Of a DNA stretch of 49,429 bases, positions 40,401-47,710 are shown in pieces (positions within the stretch are counted from its first letter, which is position 1; each line of letters opens with the position of its first letter). The translations under genes and the position numbers were made by a program. A model generated the notes under the pieces. That model saw only the letters and a program-made list of their open reading frames with translations. It was not told the origin of the DNA and ran no database searches. Location: IMG/VR virus record IMGVR_UViG_3300025082_000011, positions 1 to 49,429 of that record. One strand, given 5' to 3'. This DNA is from a virus.

Positions 40401-42205
40401 GGAGGCTCTGCCCGCGAGATTTCGTCCAGCCACTGCTCGTTCATCGTATCAAAACTCGGGCCGATTGCAGTGGGGGCTACAGGCGCATTAGGGTCCACAA
40501 AGCCCGGGTAGTCTCTTAGAAATCGCTCATACCCCACACTTCCCGGACCACCCCCTCCCTCACCATATGACCCCTCTGGCAACAGGTTAGGGTCCACAAA
40601 GCCCGGGTAGTCTCTTAGAAATCGCTCATACCCCACACTTCCCGGACCACCCCCTCCCTCACCATATGACCCCTCTGGCAACAGGTCTGGTGTAGGCGGA
40701 GCAGACCGCGTGGCGGCTTCGTCCAGCTGCAGGCCCGCTGCGGCCATCGCCTCTGCTATCGCGTCTTCTGTATTGCCTCCGGGTCCTCCTAGAGGGTCGC
40801 CGGGGCCACCTTCGGCTGGCCCCTCGGGTGCAGGAAGGTTCTGGGATTCCAAGTGTTGGCTCACAGCCAACCCTGACGCAACGGCAAACGCGGAGGCGGC
40901 AAGCACCGCTGTTCGTACGGGAGCAGGCATACGTGCCAACTGTGTGGCCGTGAAACCAGCGGCGGCAAGCACCTGCTGTGTCGCCACGGCGCCGCCAGCC
41001 TGAACTGTTTGCGCAAAACTCTGCGCGATGTCTGCCGCCGTGCCGCCACCAGTCCGCGCTGCTTGCGCAACAGTCTGCGCGAGTCTCGCGGCAGGGCCCG
41101 TAGTCGCTGCTCGCGTTGACGCAAGCGCGGCCTCTGCCGCGGCAGTACGGGCTATTCCCACGGTCGCGGGAGCGGCTTCCTCTGCCGCCCGCACCGTATT
41201 TCTTAGGGCCTGCGGGGATACCCCGGAGAGTGGCGCGACTCCGCCGGGCATCTTTACATACTCCAGTATATTCTGAATCGCCTTGGTAAAGGCATCCTCG
41301 CCGACCTCCCCGAGTATTGCCTTAAGAAAGGCCGGGTTATCACCGTGTTTAGCGAGTTGTATGGCGAGTCTCGCGGCATCATCACCCAGCTTCGCCACCG
41401 CCTTCGCCCCCGCTCGCATTCCTCGAGCCGCTGCCGCAATTTCGCCGCCGGGGGGTGGGTCTAAAACAATACCGCCAATAATACCCACGCTCATGGGCAA
41501 CCAGCTGTCATATTTAGCCAGCTCCTCGGGGCGGTTTTGTAGGAAACCTTCCCGAAGCGCGACACCCACCGGGTCAATACGGTCAAGCCCCTCGAGCATC
41601 ACCGGGTCCTCTGCTTCGGCCCAAGCCTGATACGCCCCTGCTTGGCCAGTACCCTTAATGTCCAGAGTGCCCTTGGCCATATCGACGAGTCGCGCCGCTA
41701 AGGTAATAATTTCTGGTTGGAAAATTTGTTCCGCAACAGGTGGGGGCTTGGCAACGTGGGCGGCACTAATTTGTTGCTGTACCGGGGCACGGGCCATCTC
41801 TTCTTGAAACTCCTGCTCATCGCGGTATTCTTCTTGTTGGGGAGGCCTTTGGGGGGCCCGCGCAACAGAAGCAGCAGCCTGAAACTTCTGTATCTCCTGC
41901 CTTCGTCTCCCACCGGGGCTGGACCGTGCAGCTTCACGCTCTCGCTGGGCAGCAGCCGCTGCGGCCGCCTCTTGCTGTTGTTGCCGATGCTGGTCAATTC
42001 TTGACCTCTCTTGCTGGCGCTGCTGTTGTTCCCTAGCCTCTTTCTCAGCTTGGCGGTTCTGCGCTCTTGCGGCCGCTTTTTCCTCCTCACGGCGGCTGCG
42101 TGCCTGTTGTATACGCTCCCTCGCGGACTGGGCGCTCTCACGCCGCCGCCGCGCCTCTTCGGCTCTTTTATCTTTTACCTGTTGTTCACTTTCCCACCAT
42201 GGCAT
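37418..42205 (-). CDS. Large low-complexity virion protein with internal repeats (1,595 aa)
   Basis: ATG 42205 follows AAGGAG by 7 nt; an ORF start at 42244 would overlap the upstream gene by 59 nt and is rejected. The first 130 residues are Arg/Gln/Glu-rich coiled coil (AEEARRRRESAQSARERIQQ). Next come an Ala-rich helical, possibly membrane-active part (residues 230-470) and a long Gly/Pro/Asp/Glu-rich acidic region with repeats. A C-terminal 200-residue part is Tyr/Asn-rich. Repeats: a 33-residue unit (LLPEGSYGEGGGGPGSVGYE...) twice in tandem, and EEGIRVGNRIYTDDEAGRKR twice. Its stop directly abuts the giant gene's ATG. It is probably an ejected internal virion protein. Confidence 0.7.
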   Translation of the reverse strand: MPWWESEQQVKDKRAEEARRRRESAQSARERIQQARSRREEEKAAARAQNRQAEKEAREQQQRQQERSRIDQHRQQQQEAAAAAAAQREREAARSSPGGRRRQEIQKFQAAASVARAPQRPPQQEEYRDEQEFQEEMARAPVQQQISAAHVAKPPPVAEQIFQPEIITLAARLVDMAKGTLDIKGTGQAGAYQAWAEAEDPVMLEGLDRIDPVGVALREGFLQNRPEELAKYDSWLPMSVGIIGGIVLDPPPGGEIAAAARGMRAGAKAVAKLGDDAARLAIQLAKHGDNPAFLKAILGEVGEDAFTKAIQNILEYVKMPGGVAPLSGVSPQALRNTVRAAEEAAPATVGIARTAAAEAALASTRAATTGPAARLAQTVAQAARTGGGTAADIAQSFAQTVQAGGAVATQQVLAAAGFTATQLARMPAPVRTAVLAASAFAVASGLAVSQHLESQNLPAPEGPAEGGPGDPLGGPGGNTEDAIAEAMAAAGLQLDEAATRSAPPTPDLLPEGSYGEGGGGPGSVGYERFLRDYPGFVDPNLLPEGSYGEGGGGPGSVGYERFLRDYPGFVDPNAPVAPTAIGPSFDTMNEQWLDEISRAEPPPTMALSGLLPGERVPAEDTGDITQQGVQEFFTRERGFPFAMPPDEPERLQEKFDQADDRKQEWLQAVHMGKVRLTEQDIVTTQVRDPVTKSTYTELVSVDTEEVVQPNPFKWLNGGLGYLTQAQIDEIQHDLDYARVPPAETIGQVGGRRTPGAGGVPASQSLNPEDWPVEYDQPEYREHWLEREEERSALDVAGDVIAETYEEEITPLPGIAMDKSLSMSELLLGEPERPPEGGRFRGALVEEEGIRVGNRIYTDDEAGRKRAFDAYLSIVGPGKTIIGGYGRTEADFDRWLEASGGFGSPKNRAQREGGGLQGLRGEGADTGVPRPPEEGIRVGNRIYTDDEAGRKRAFDAWEALPDSEREVDGTRYSATEGGFDRWLEATGGGGQRPSAAPSGFDPRLSPDTGQEGFFEGLARDTGDFFRYSTPGQIASGPWAQAAGDWLAGSGEDELWADVGGGGSVPAEQIEQYRRELHMDDSASAQEVFEAWLATGPERPPERDVVTPEGEPISDATLGSGLTAAELAGSGLTVEEAIERFDRAPGDPLSGEVQADATKIAEELGVDLGGVAPLYVSEDISNQPLTQEQIDALLAMNAVSLDEDDNMLITNPDGEIFGLDDDGAAANAIFDHVLGEEGVEEAIAGEDDPEAGNPHLAAGETSADIIIPAETHDPDLLEGRWDELQNMAFIVREAAGLGREGAMERHGWGEDVFDMAEQYVKWYSADYGEDADTFLRMQKAAGWSYHNGGGAARGGPPSDTVTVEQRDDSTAGLPGDGGAYNPGYSFNESGNAAGPVSQYAMYGEGLQNSDVTYGITNQPSWWQSYVPAKQGPLADYLGVLNAVMPYLASQDGMAVGSNLYRNAPKEFTAYSAANLNLPVTQDLDIGLFMNKTWTENMITAMDGLREAQGYDAGPGYTWFHDFLNTIMRYLPVEGSRQRSADYEAMLGAIEPMLSSASSQPETAAYVSLARMVYYPTSVGNKGRMAPTVIRQPDVALG
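39341..39412 (-). repeat. 72-bp direct repeat, copy 1
   Basis: Identical to 39599-39670 (period 258 bp, 86 codons). It encodes EEGIRVGNRIYTDDEAGRKR and following residues. The flanks (FDRWLEA) are similar but diverged, so a whole module of about 86 residues was duplicated and part of it stayed identical. Confidence 0.9.
39599..39670 (-). repeat. 72-bp direct repeat, copy 2
   Basis: Second copy of the element at 39341-39412, in the same frame of the 1,595-residue gene. Confidence 0.9.
40488..40685 (-). repeat. Perfect 99-bp tandem duplication
   Basis: 40488-40586 and 40587-40685 are identical, encoding two copies of a 33-residue Gly-rich unit. Perfect identity indicates a recent duplication or ongoing gene conversion. 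Confidence 0.92.
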
Positions 42206-42404
42206 CGGTAGACTCCTTCTTGCCCATCTCGGCAATATATTCATTTACGGACTGCGGTCCGTATTTCATGTTCAAGTAAGCGAAGTCTCCCGGCTCTAAA
42301 CCACTGAAGAACTCACGCTTCCGCTCAGGACGGTCCAAGGCAGCACGCCAGCGGTTATCCGCGTTCTCGGCAATCGTTTCCCACCGGCGCTGTAACTTAG
42401 TCAA
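42186..42404 (-). CDS. Small hypothetical protein (72 aa)
   Basis: A basic helical protein (LQRRWETIAENADNRWRAAL, LDRPERKREFFSGL) ending in KKESTDAMVGK, with no family match. It overlaps the next gene's ATG by 20 nt and starts 8 nt inside the upstream gene. It is a small packaging-module gene between portal and internal virion proteins. Confidence 0.6.
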   Translation of the reverse strand: MTKLQRRWETIAENADNRWRAALDRPERKREFFSGLEPGDFAYLNMKYGPQSVNEYIAEMGKKESTDAMVGK

Positions 42405-42579
42405 CGGGCGGCCTCGGAACCTTAGCGTACAAGAACCGCTTTTGTTTGGGGGTCAACTTCCTACCCTTGACCTTCCCGTGTTTCAATATCTTCTCTGCTT
42501 TTTTCTTGGTCATAGACCGCTTGCGTTTAGGGTCATATTTATTTGTCACGATAATTGCTCCATTCCTAACCTCTATCAT
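42397..42579 (-). CDS. Small very basic protein (60 aa)
   Basis: The 60 residues are rich in Lys/Arg (NKYDPKRKRSMTKKKAEKIL, KGRKLTPKQKRFLYAK). The segment LTPKQKRFL recurs in small phage proteins of head modules. It probably binds DNA or the portal; no firm function. It overlaps the portal stop by 4 nt. Confidence 0.6.
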   Translation of the reverse strand: MIEVRNGAIIVTNKYDPKRKRSMTKKKAEKILKHGKVKGRKLTPKQKRFLYAKVPRPPVD

Positions 42580-44348
42580 GTCAGTGGAACTCCCTCCCGT
42601 AACCTATCCTGCTCCTGTAAGGGCTCCTGCCCCGGAGGGGCGAGCCCTGCTTCCTGCTGTGTCACTTCACCCGGCTTATTAGTGGGTAAACCACCGAACT
42701 GCTCGGGCTTGGGAAGTTGCGGATTAGGGCCGGGCTTATTGGGGCTACTACCCTCGGCCTGCATCTTGGCCAGCATCTGCTGGGCGGCCTTGTTACCCTG
42801 CGCCGCAAGCCGCTCGAACTCGGCCATCATCTGGAACTCGACCATAGCGGGGTGTTGTTCTGCCTGCTCCCGCAGTACCTTCCTGACCTCTTGGTCCGGT
42901 TGCTGTACATCCAAGTACCGTTCCATCCGGGTCTCGGAGGACAACGTATCCTTCGTCTGGGTAGCCATTGCCACCTTCCTGCTCTCGTCGTTCGGGAACT
43001 TGGGTTTCAGCTGGAAGTCCACCCGGAAACCCTCGGTGTCGTTACCGGTCAACTTGGTGTTGAAGGGCACTCCCTTCAGCCTACCGTATACCTGTACTGC
43101 TAAATCAGGCGCGAACTCGCGTAATAGACACAAGGTCTTACGTGCCCATACTGCCAGAGCACGCTCCTGTTGTTTTTGAGGCTGGGTAAGGCGAATACGG
43201 CCTGCATCCCCCAGTTGGGACATGGCATAACCGGAGGCCATTCCGGGCCCTTCGCCGTACATACTCTGTGGGAAAGAGCCTTCCTGTATCTCCGCATTGA
43301 CCATTTGCATCTGGTCCTTGGCATCAGGCGGTTGTCCCGGCCACTGAGGAAAGGCGAGGTCTTCGCCCTCACCCAGAGAGACCACATCTCCGAAAGCGGC
43401 ATCGACCTTTACCGGCCTGCCGTCACGTACCCGGGCCACCAGCGGCATATTAGCGAACACGTTCAACATCCTTGTCTGCCGGTTGATACGCCACTCCAGC
43501 TCACCGACAAGGTTCTCTATCGGACGCAGGGCTGATTGGCCCCAGTCCTCGGGATTTACCTTACCGACGGGCTTATAGAACATAAATGTGTAGGGAATAT
43601 CGCGATAACCCTCCATTACTCTGGGAGGGATGATAATGCGCCCATCGTAGAGCACAGCGTTGTGTATCTCGTAGGAGACGCCCTCTTCTGTTACGGTGGG
43701 CACTTCCGCCCAGTAATCTAAGAAGGTGCCCTTGCGGGTCTCCTTGTTGGCACCCTTCATGGTGCGGAACTTGGCCAGTTCCCCGTACTCCTGCTCTATA
43801 TCTGAAACCGAGCGCTCCATAGCGTAAAAGACCCATTTCCACCTGCCCTGCTTTCCGCCGGGCTCGGGGAACATGTACTTGGCCGGGATTACGTCCACGA
43901 CCAGCGGTAATTCCTCAAATGTTTCGCCCTGCAGGGTTCTGTCGAAGCTGGGGTCCCAGATACTACGGATAGCCACAGCACCGTCTCTGGTCTGATGGAA
44001 CGTCCAATCGTACCTCAAATCGGTCTCCTGCCGCTCCGAGTTCACGTAAAGCACGCCATCGAGGAATTGCTCGATAAGGGAGGCCCGCTTACGGGTCTCA
44101 TCCTCATCCTCAGACGCTACCACCTGTACGTTAAGGTCGTTGGCCGTCAGGATACCGACCGCCAAATCGACTATATTCATGGGCTTTGCGAGGGTTATAC
44201 GCCTCTCCCCGGCCTTTGCCCGGCTACCTTGATAGTGCTCCAAGTCATACAGCCGCTCGTATTCCTCGAGCCGCTTGTGCCACTTGTCACATTTGGCACG
44301 GGTGGCGGTGAACCGCCGCATGATTTCTTGTTCGCCTATCTCAGCCAT
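42576..44348 (-). CDS. Portal protein
   Basis: ATG 44348 overlaps the HNH gene end by 13 nt (a longer ORF to 44483 is rejected). The 590-residue product begins GEQEIMRRFTATRAKCDKWH and has the portal core: YDWTFHQTRDGAVAIRSIWD, VVDVIPAKYMFPEPGG, PIENLVGELEWRINRQTRML, and a long C-terminal helical, Gln/Pro-rich tail. It forms the dodecameric ring at the packaging vertex with the terminase encoded upstream. Confidence 0.8.
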   Translation of the reverse strand: MAEIGEQEIMRRFTATRAKCDKWHKRLEEYERLYDLEHYQGSRAKAGERRITLAKPMNIVDLAVGILTANDLNVQVVASEDEDETRKRASLIEQFLDGVLYVNSERQETDLRYDWTFHQTRDGAVAIRSIWDPSFDRTLQGETFEELPLVVDVIPAKYMFPEPGGKQGRWKWVFYAMERSVSDIEQEYGELAKFRTMKGANKETRKGTFLDYWAEVPTVTEEGVSYEIHNAVLYDGRIIIPPRVMEGYRDIPYTFMFYKPVGKVNPEDWGQSALRPIENLVGELEWRINRQTRMLNVFANMPLVARVRDGRPVKVDAAFGDVVSLGEGEDLAFPQWPGQPPDAKDQMQMVNAEIQEGSFPQSMYGEGPGMASGYAMSQLGDAGRIRLTQPQKQQERALAVWARKTLCLLREFAPDLAVQVYGRLKGVPFNTKLTGNDTEGFRVDFQLKPKFPNDESRKVAMATQTKDTLSSETRMERYLDVQQPDQEVRKVLREQAEQHPAMVEFQMMAEFERLAAQGNKAAQQMLAKMQAEGSSPNKPGPNPQLPKPEQFGGLPTNKPGEVTQQEAGLAPPGQEPLQEQDRLREGVPLT

Positions 44349-44635
44349 TGCATAAATTGCGACGGCTGTCGCAACTCCAATCCTTCTACAAATGCGACCA
44401 TAGCATCTCTCCCATACCGTTTCATAAAGATAGGTGCAAGTTTCTCGGCCATCGCCTTCGTCTGGCCATAACGCATGTGGCAATTATGGTGAAGAAGCGC
44501 ACAGTTTCGCTCATCGAATATTTGTTGGTTTTTAGGGAGCACATTACGCTTCACCAACCATTCGTGTAAATCGCCAACACCGTGCAGCCACTTGCCGCAC
44601 CAGTCGCACTGTAACCGCTCCTGTATAAGACGCAT
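44336..44635 (-). CDS. HNH endonuclease-like protein
   Basis: In the 99-residue version from ATG 44635 the first zinc pair is Cys10/Cys13 (CDWCGKWL), the catalytic-type segment is DLHEWLVKRN (His23), and the second half is NCALLHHNCHMRYG (Cys45, His48/His49, His52). The order C-x2-C ... H ... C-x2-HHN-C-H is that of HNH nucleases found near terminase genes, which assist packaging cleavage. An in-frame start at 44677 would overlap the upstream gene by 28 nt. Confidence 0.75.
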   Translation of the reverse strand: MRLIQERLQCDWCGKWLHGVGDLHEWLVKRNVLPKNQQIFDERNCALLHHNCHMRYGQTKAMAEKLAPIFMKRYGRDAMVAFVEGLELRQPSQFMQWLR

Positions 44636-44649
44636 TTTAAGGTCACGTC

Positions 44650-44868
44650 TCAATTCTCCACCTTCGCACCGGTCCATACGAACTCGGGAATATGAATGGG
44701 GAGGATAGTGCCATCCCTGCTTTCCACGTACACATTACCGTGTACCCGCGGTAGTGACCCGCATTCACAGAGCATATTTATCCCGAAGGGGATAAATCCC
44801 GCCTGCCCGCAGTCCGGGCACTCCGCATAACCGCACACCTGCTGAGTCAAGCCTCCCTGAACATCCAC
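44650..44868 (-). CDS. Small zinc-ribbon protein (72 aa, GTG start)
   Basis: Cys12, Cys17, Cys20, Cys34 and Cys36 (VCGYAECPDCG ... LCECG) form a rubredoxin-like zinc ribbon. A beta-rich C-terminus follows (NVYVESRDGTILPIHIP). The GTG at 44868 overlaps the terminase end by 22 nt. It may assist the terminase or HNH protein. Confidence 0.6.
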   Translation of the reverse strand: MDVQGGLTQQVCGYAECPDCGQAGFIPFGINMLCECGSLPRVHGNVYVESRDGTILPIHIPEFVWTGAKVEN

Positions 44869-46391
44869 GGTAGGTTCTCCTCTCCCGGTAACCGCGCCGG
44901 TGAATCGTCTGCGAACGCACTTTCAAGCACGAGCGGCTTATCAATCGCATATGCCCCCTGCTTGACTGTAAAATAGGCCGAAGCCGCCAGCGAGACAATC
45001 GCGTCCACCTTATTCGACGTCTTGTCCTTGGCTATCCTCCAGCCCCTGCTCTTCTCAATCGCAACCGCATCCAGTGCCTGCTTCCTGAGCTCAACGCTCG
45101 GGTACATCACCAGATTGTTGTACTCCAGCAACTCGTACAACTGCTGGGATGCCGCAGTCAGGTTCGGCTGTGTCTGCGGGAACTCCACCATCGGCAGGTT
45201 ACGTTTCCGTAACGTGGTAGCCGAGCGGTGGAACTGGAAGGGGTCATACGACACACCCGCTACCCGCATCTTGGTAAAACACTCCAGAATGTACCGCTCT
45301 ATCGTTTCCTCTAGGTCCAGCGGTTCATCCGGCGTGGGCTGCCAAATCTTATGATTGGCCAGCACCACCTTCTCCAACTCGCGGTCATAGTATGTTCCCA
45401 CCACTGCGGAGCTGTCCCGCTTGGTGGAAGCATCCACGTGTAACCAGACCACGCGCTTATTGCTACTAATAATCGGAGCCGCGCTCTGTTCGACACATGC
45501 GTCCCAGCGCTCCGGCTCTATGAATACCTCTTCATCGGTCGTCCAGCGGTTCTGGTGCATCCGCAAGTAAGCGGATGGACGCAACGATTGCCGCTGGGTC
45601 TGGTGATACTCCTTCACACTCCCGACGATACCGGGATGCCTTCTGAGCTTATGGTCCCAGTAGACGAAGAGTTTATTGTTAGCGAAGCACGGCAGACCTT
45701 CGAGCCCATCTATCGGCTTGCCCTTACCATCGGCAAGCTCATCTTTGCCTACTCCACGCTTGTAAAGGTCCCATAACGTATCCGATTGCCCCTGAAACCC
45801 GGCATACGTCGTTATAAACCGCATACTGTTCAGGCGGGTAGGGACAGGCGTCAATTCGTCCCACAACCGTTCCGAGTTACGCGAATTGTATGCCCAGAGC
45901 TCGTCCCAGAGCGTTAGACCGTGGTTCGAGCCCGCGGCAGAGGCGTATTCACTCGCCAAGGCGATGATACGCGTCCCTGTCGCCCCGAACACCACCTCTT
46001 TCTGCGTCACCTTCGCGCTGGGCAGCTTCGGGTTCTTACGTACCGCGTAAGCAATCTTAGAAAAGACACGCGCCTGTGCTTGCTCAAAGTCATTAGCACA
46101 GACATATATCTCGTTCGGCGGCTCCTGTGTCAGTGCGAACCACAGTCCCGCCAGTGCTCCCATAAGGGTCTTCCCCGATTTCTTTGGACAACTGTATACA
46201 ACAGTGTCGTAGGGGAAGCGTCCCTCATCATCCTTCGTGAATATGTGCCTGAGTATACGCTTCTGATGCTCTCTCAGGCGTATCGGACCCGGCATGGTCC
46301 TGCCATTCTCCTGTGACGCGTCACTTACATAGAATCCGGCCAGAGACTCTGACCACGCCACTATATCGTTGATATCAACGACAGAACTCAC
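44847..46391 (-). CDS. terL: Terminase large subunit
   Basis: The 514-residue DNA-packaging motor has an ATPase domain with a Walker-A-like PKKSGKT (69-75) and Walker B TLWDEL (WDE 162-164). An RNase-H-like nuclease domain follows, with Asp320 (LHVDAS), Asp383 (SYDPFQ) and Asp463 (KVDAIVSL). The ATPase hydrolyses ATP to pump DNA into the prohead and the nuclease cuts concatemers. The start overlaps the upstream gene by 4 nt. Confidence 0.92.
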   Translation of the reverse strand: MSSVVDINDIVAWSESLAGFYVSDASQENGRTMPGPIRLREHQKRILRHIFTKDDEGRFPYDTVVYSCPKKSGKTLMGALAGLWFALTQEPPNEIYVCANDFEQAQARVFSKIAYAVRKNPKLPSAKVTQKEVVFGATGTRIIALASEYASAAGSNHGLTLWDELWAYNSRNSERLWDELTPVPTRLNSMRFITTYAGFQGQSDTLWDLYKRGVGKDELADGKGKPIDGLEGLPCFANNKLFVYWDHKLRRHPGIVGSVKEYHQTQRQSLRPSAYLRMHQNRWTTDEEVFIEPERWDACVEQSAAPIISSNKRVVWLHVDASTKRDSSAVVGTYYDRELEKVVLANHKIWQPTPDEPLDLEETIERYILECFTKMRVAGVSYDPFQFHRSATTLRKRNLPMVEFPQTQPNLTAASQQLYELLEYNNLVMYPSVELRKQALDAVAIEKSRGWRIAKDKTSNKVDAIVSLAASAYFTVKQGAYAIDKPLVLESAFADDSPARLPGEENLPWMFREA

Positions 46392-46777
46392 GATTCTGTT
46401 GGATTACCGTCCAATACCACCATACTGATGTCCCCGACGCTATCATCGCGGGCAGAACGGTACTCACGCAGGTACTTGTCCACGTGTATCATGCCGCGTA
46501 CCGCCCGGTAGAACAACCTGCCGGAGTTCTCGGCATCATCCTTACGTTTAGCTAGGGCGTTGGCCCAGTACATCATGTCGGCAGCCGAGACCGCAAGTGC
46601 CGCTGTCAGCAGCGGCTGTAGGCCCCCGGGCTCTTCGAGAATCTCGTAAACCTCTTGGAGGGCCTCTTTATGGTGTTTTAGCAGCGGTTTGCCAGAAGCA
46701 AGCCGCTGATACATCCCCCCGGCCTTACCGCGCTCGTCGATACCGGCGGGAGGCTTGGCCGTGAAGGGGGCGGCCAC
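46388..46777 (-). CDS. Probable terminase small subunit (129 aa)
   Basis: The helical protein (LLKHHKEALQEVYEILEEPG, AADMMYWANALAKRKDDAEN, VRGMIHVDKYLREYRSARD) lies directly upstream of the large terminase with a 4-nt overlap, the usual place of TerS. Length fits, but no clear family motif or helix-turn-helix is seen. It would recognise the packaging site. Confidence 0.5.
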   Translation of the reverse strand: MAAPFTAKPPAGIDERGKAGGMYQRLASGKPLLKHHKEALQEVYEILEEPGGLQPLLTAALAVSAADMMYWANALAKRKDDAENSGRLFYRAVRGMIHVDKYLREYRSARDDSVGDISMVVLDGNPTES

Positions 46778-47106
46778 TAACGCAACTCTACGCCAGTCAG
46801 TGCCGCGATAGCCTTCAGGGCTTCGCTAATTTGCTGGACGTGGACCTTTATATCTCCACCACCAGCGGGTTGCGGCCTACCCTGCGGTCGGCCTTGCGGT
46901 GACGGACGACCCCGCGGTCCGCCCATCGGGCGGCCACCGGGGCTCGGTCGTGCCATCGGCGGAGCCATCCCGCCTCCGGGCCTAGCCATCGGGCGTGCAA
47001 CGCTGGGGCTTCCAGCGCCTCCGGGTCCTGCACCACCAGCGAGACGCATGGCCTGCTGCGGGGGCATCCCCTGACGCATGTACGCTTCTGGGTTTCCTCT
47101 GGGCAT
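46777..47106 (-). CDS. Gly/Pro/Arg-rich protein (109 aa), first late gene
   Basis: ATG 47106 lies 11 nt after GGAGG; the longer ORF to 47184 would run through the tRNA-like element and is rejected. The middle is low-complexity Gly/Pro/Arg (GGRPMGGPRGRPSPQGRPQG), likely disordered and nucleic-acid-binding. The C-terminal 25 residues (IKVHVQQISEALKAIAALTG) form an amphipathic helix for self-assembly or TerS binding. It is the first CDS after the late promoter. Confidence 0.6.
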   Translation of the reverse strand: MPRGNPEAYMRQGMPPQQAMRLAGGAGPGGAGSPSVARPMARPGGGMAPPMARPSPGGRPMGGPRGRPSPQGRPQGRPQPAGGGDIKVHVQQISEALKAIAALTGVELR

Positions 47107-47159
47107 AATGATTTTTCCTCCGTGACATAATAGTAAGCCCTTTTTATACGAAGTACAAG

Positions 47160-47226
47160 TGGAGCAGGTGGGAGTCGAACCCACGTACAGGAGGGTTACC
47201 CCAGCCTGTCGATGCCCGTCTGCCCC
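47160..47226 (-). ncRNA. tRNA-like RNA in the late leader (67 nt, no D-arm)
   Basis: GGGGCAG and CTGCTCC pair over 7 bp (one G-T). The T-arm is perfect (GTGGG, loop TTCGACT, CCCAC) and the discriminator is A. Between them only 35 nt remain, with an ACAGG/CCTGT stem and 13-nt loop but no D-stem. The element GCATCGACAGG recalls the GGATTCGAC sequence near the 5' end of tmRNA, and the 3' half resembles the tmRNA tRNA-like domain. No anticodon is assigned. It lies in the leader of the late transcript. It could be a minimal tRNA mimic, a relic, or an attP remnant. Confidence 0.5.
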
Positions 47227-47238
47227 TAGAAATGCAAA

Positions 47239-47269
47239 TGCCCCGCTAAAAGGAGTTAAAGACGGGGCA
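47239..47269 (-). other. Late-leader hairpin with a 17-nt loop
   Basis: TGCCCCG and CGGGGCA form a 7-bp stem in the late transcript between the promoter and the tRNA-like element. On the minus strand TTTGCATTT follows, so it could attenuate. The loop contains AACTCC, which could pair with ribosome-binding sites of the GGAG type. Confidence 0.45.
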
Positions 47270-47311
47270 CTTACAGAGCACTAAGTGGCGGCTCAGTGCG
47301 GACACAGATGG

Positions 47312-47340
47312 ATTATATGAGGTAGAAACCTATTTGTCAA
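47312..47340 (-). promoter_or_regulatory. Consensus sigma70-type promoter of the late block
   Basis: On the minus strand TTGACA (47340-47335) and TATAAT (47317-47312) are 17 nt apart, both perfect. The start site should be near 47305. A GAAC-N4-GTT box (47337-47349, minus strand) overlaps the -35. It drives terminase to metallophosphoesterase. Confidence 0.88.
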
Positions 47341-47349
47341 ACAAGTGTT

Positions 47350-47463
47350 CTATTTGTCGCTACAAGCCACCTCTGCCCCGCAGTTCTCACAACGACAGTG
47401 ACATACTTCTGGAATTGGGGTTCCGCACCTGTCGCACATGCGTGTTTGGGGAGAGTTTTCCAT
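47350..47463 (-). CDS. 37-residue Cys-rich (zinc-binding) micro-protein
   Basis: The ATG at 47463 opens a 37-codon frame with seven Cys: MCDRCGTPIPEVCHCRCENC, then a single later Cys. The spacing C-x2-C ... C-x-C-x-C-x2-C suits one zinc ribbon. The density of Cys is unlikely by chance. No good ribosome-binding site is seen and it lies just upstream of the late promoter, so expression is uncertain. Confidence 0.4.
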   Translation of the reverse strand: MENSPQTRMCDRCGTPIPEVCHCRCENCGAEVACSDK

Positions 47464-47654
47464 AGTCAGCACATGATACAACAGGGGGCTACAAAGCGAA
47501 AGGTTCAGGCACTTAAAATTTCCGAAAATGGACCGGGCGGGGCTTAAGTGTCTCGCGAAACGGTTATCAGCCTCGCTGACGGTCGCTCCGCGATAACGGG
47601 ACCTCGTAATCAGCTTGAACCCAGTCCGTGTCAGTGACAGGAGTATTATACACC

Positions 47655-47670
47655 TGTTTCGCGTGAAACA
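47655..47670. promoter_or_regulatory. parS-like palindrome
   Basis: TGTTTCGCGTGAAACA differs by one base from the chromosomal ParB/Spo0J site TGTTTCACGTGAAACA. A related half-palindrome (TGTCTCGCGAAACG) lies at 47549-47562. Host ParB could bind here. No ParA or ParB is recognised in the window. Confidence 0.6.
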
Positions 47671-47710
47671 CGCGAATCAATCCGTACACTACTACTACCA
47701 TGGGTGGTTT

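Noticed and set aside
24773-42205. Many plus-strand and alternative-frame ORFs of 60-300 codons opposite the two giant genes (for example 31937-32851, 304 codons)
   Set aside because: They lie wholly antisense to long ORFs with clear domains, lack ribosome-binding sites, and are rich in Cys, His, Arg and Pro as expected for shadows.
42205-42244. Upstream start at 42244 for the 1,595-residue gene
   Set aside because: ATG 42205 has a perfect AAGGAG 7 nt upstream, and the longer form overlaps the previous gene by 59 nt.
47106-47184. Longer version of the first late gene starting at 47184
   Set aside because: It would be translated through the tRNA-like element; ATG 47106 has GGAGG upstream.
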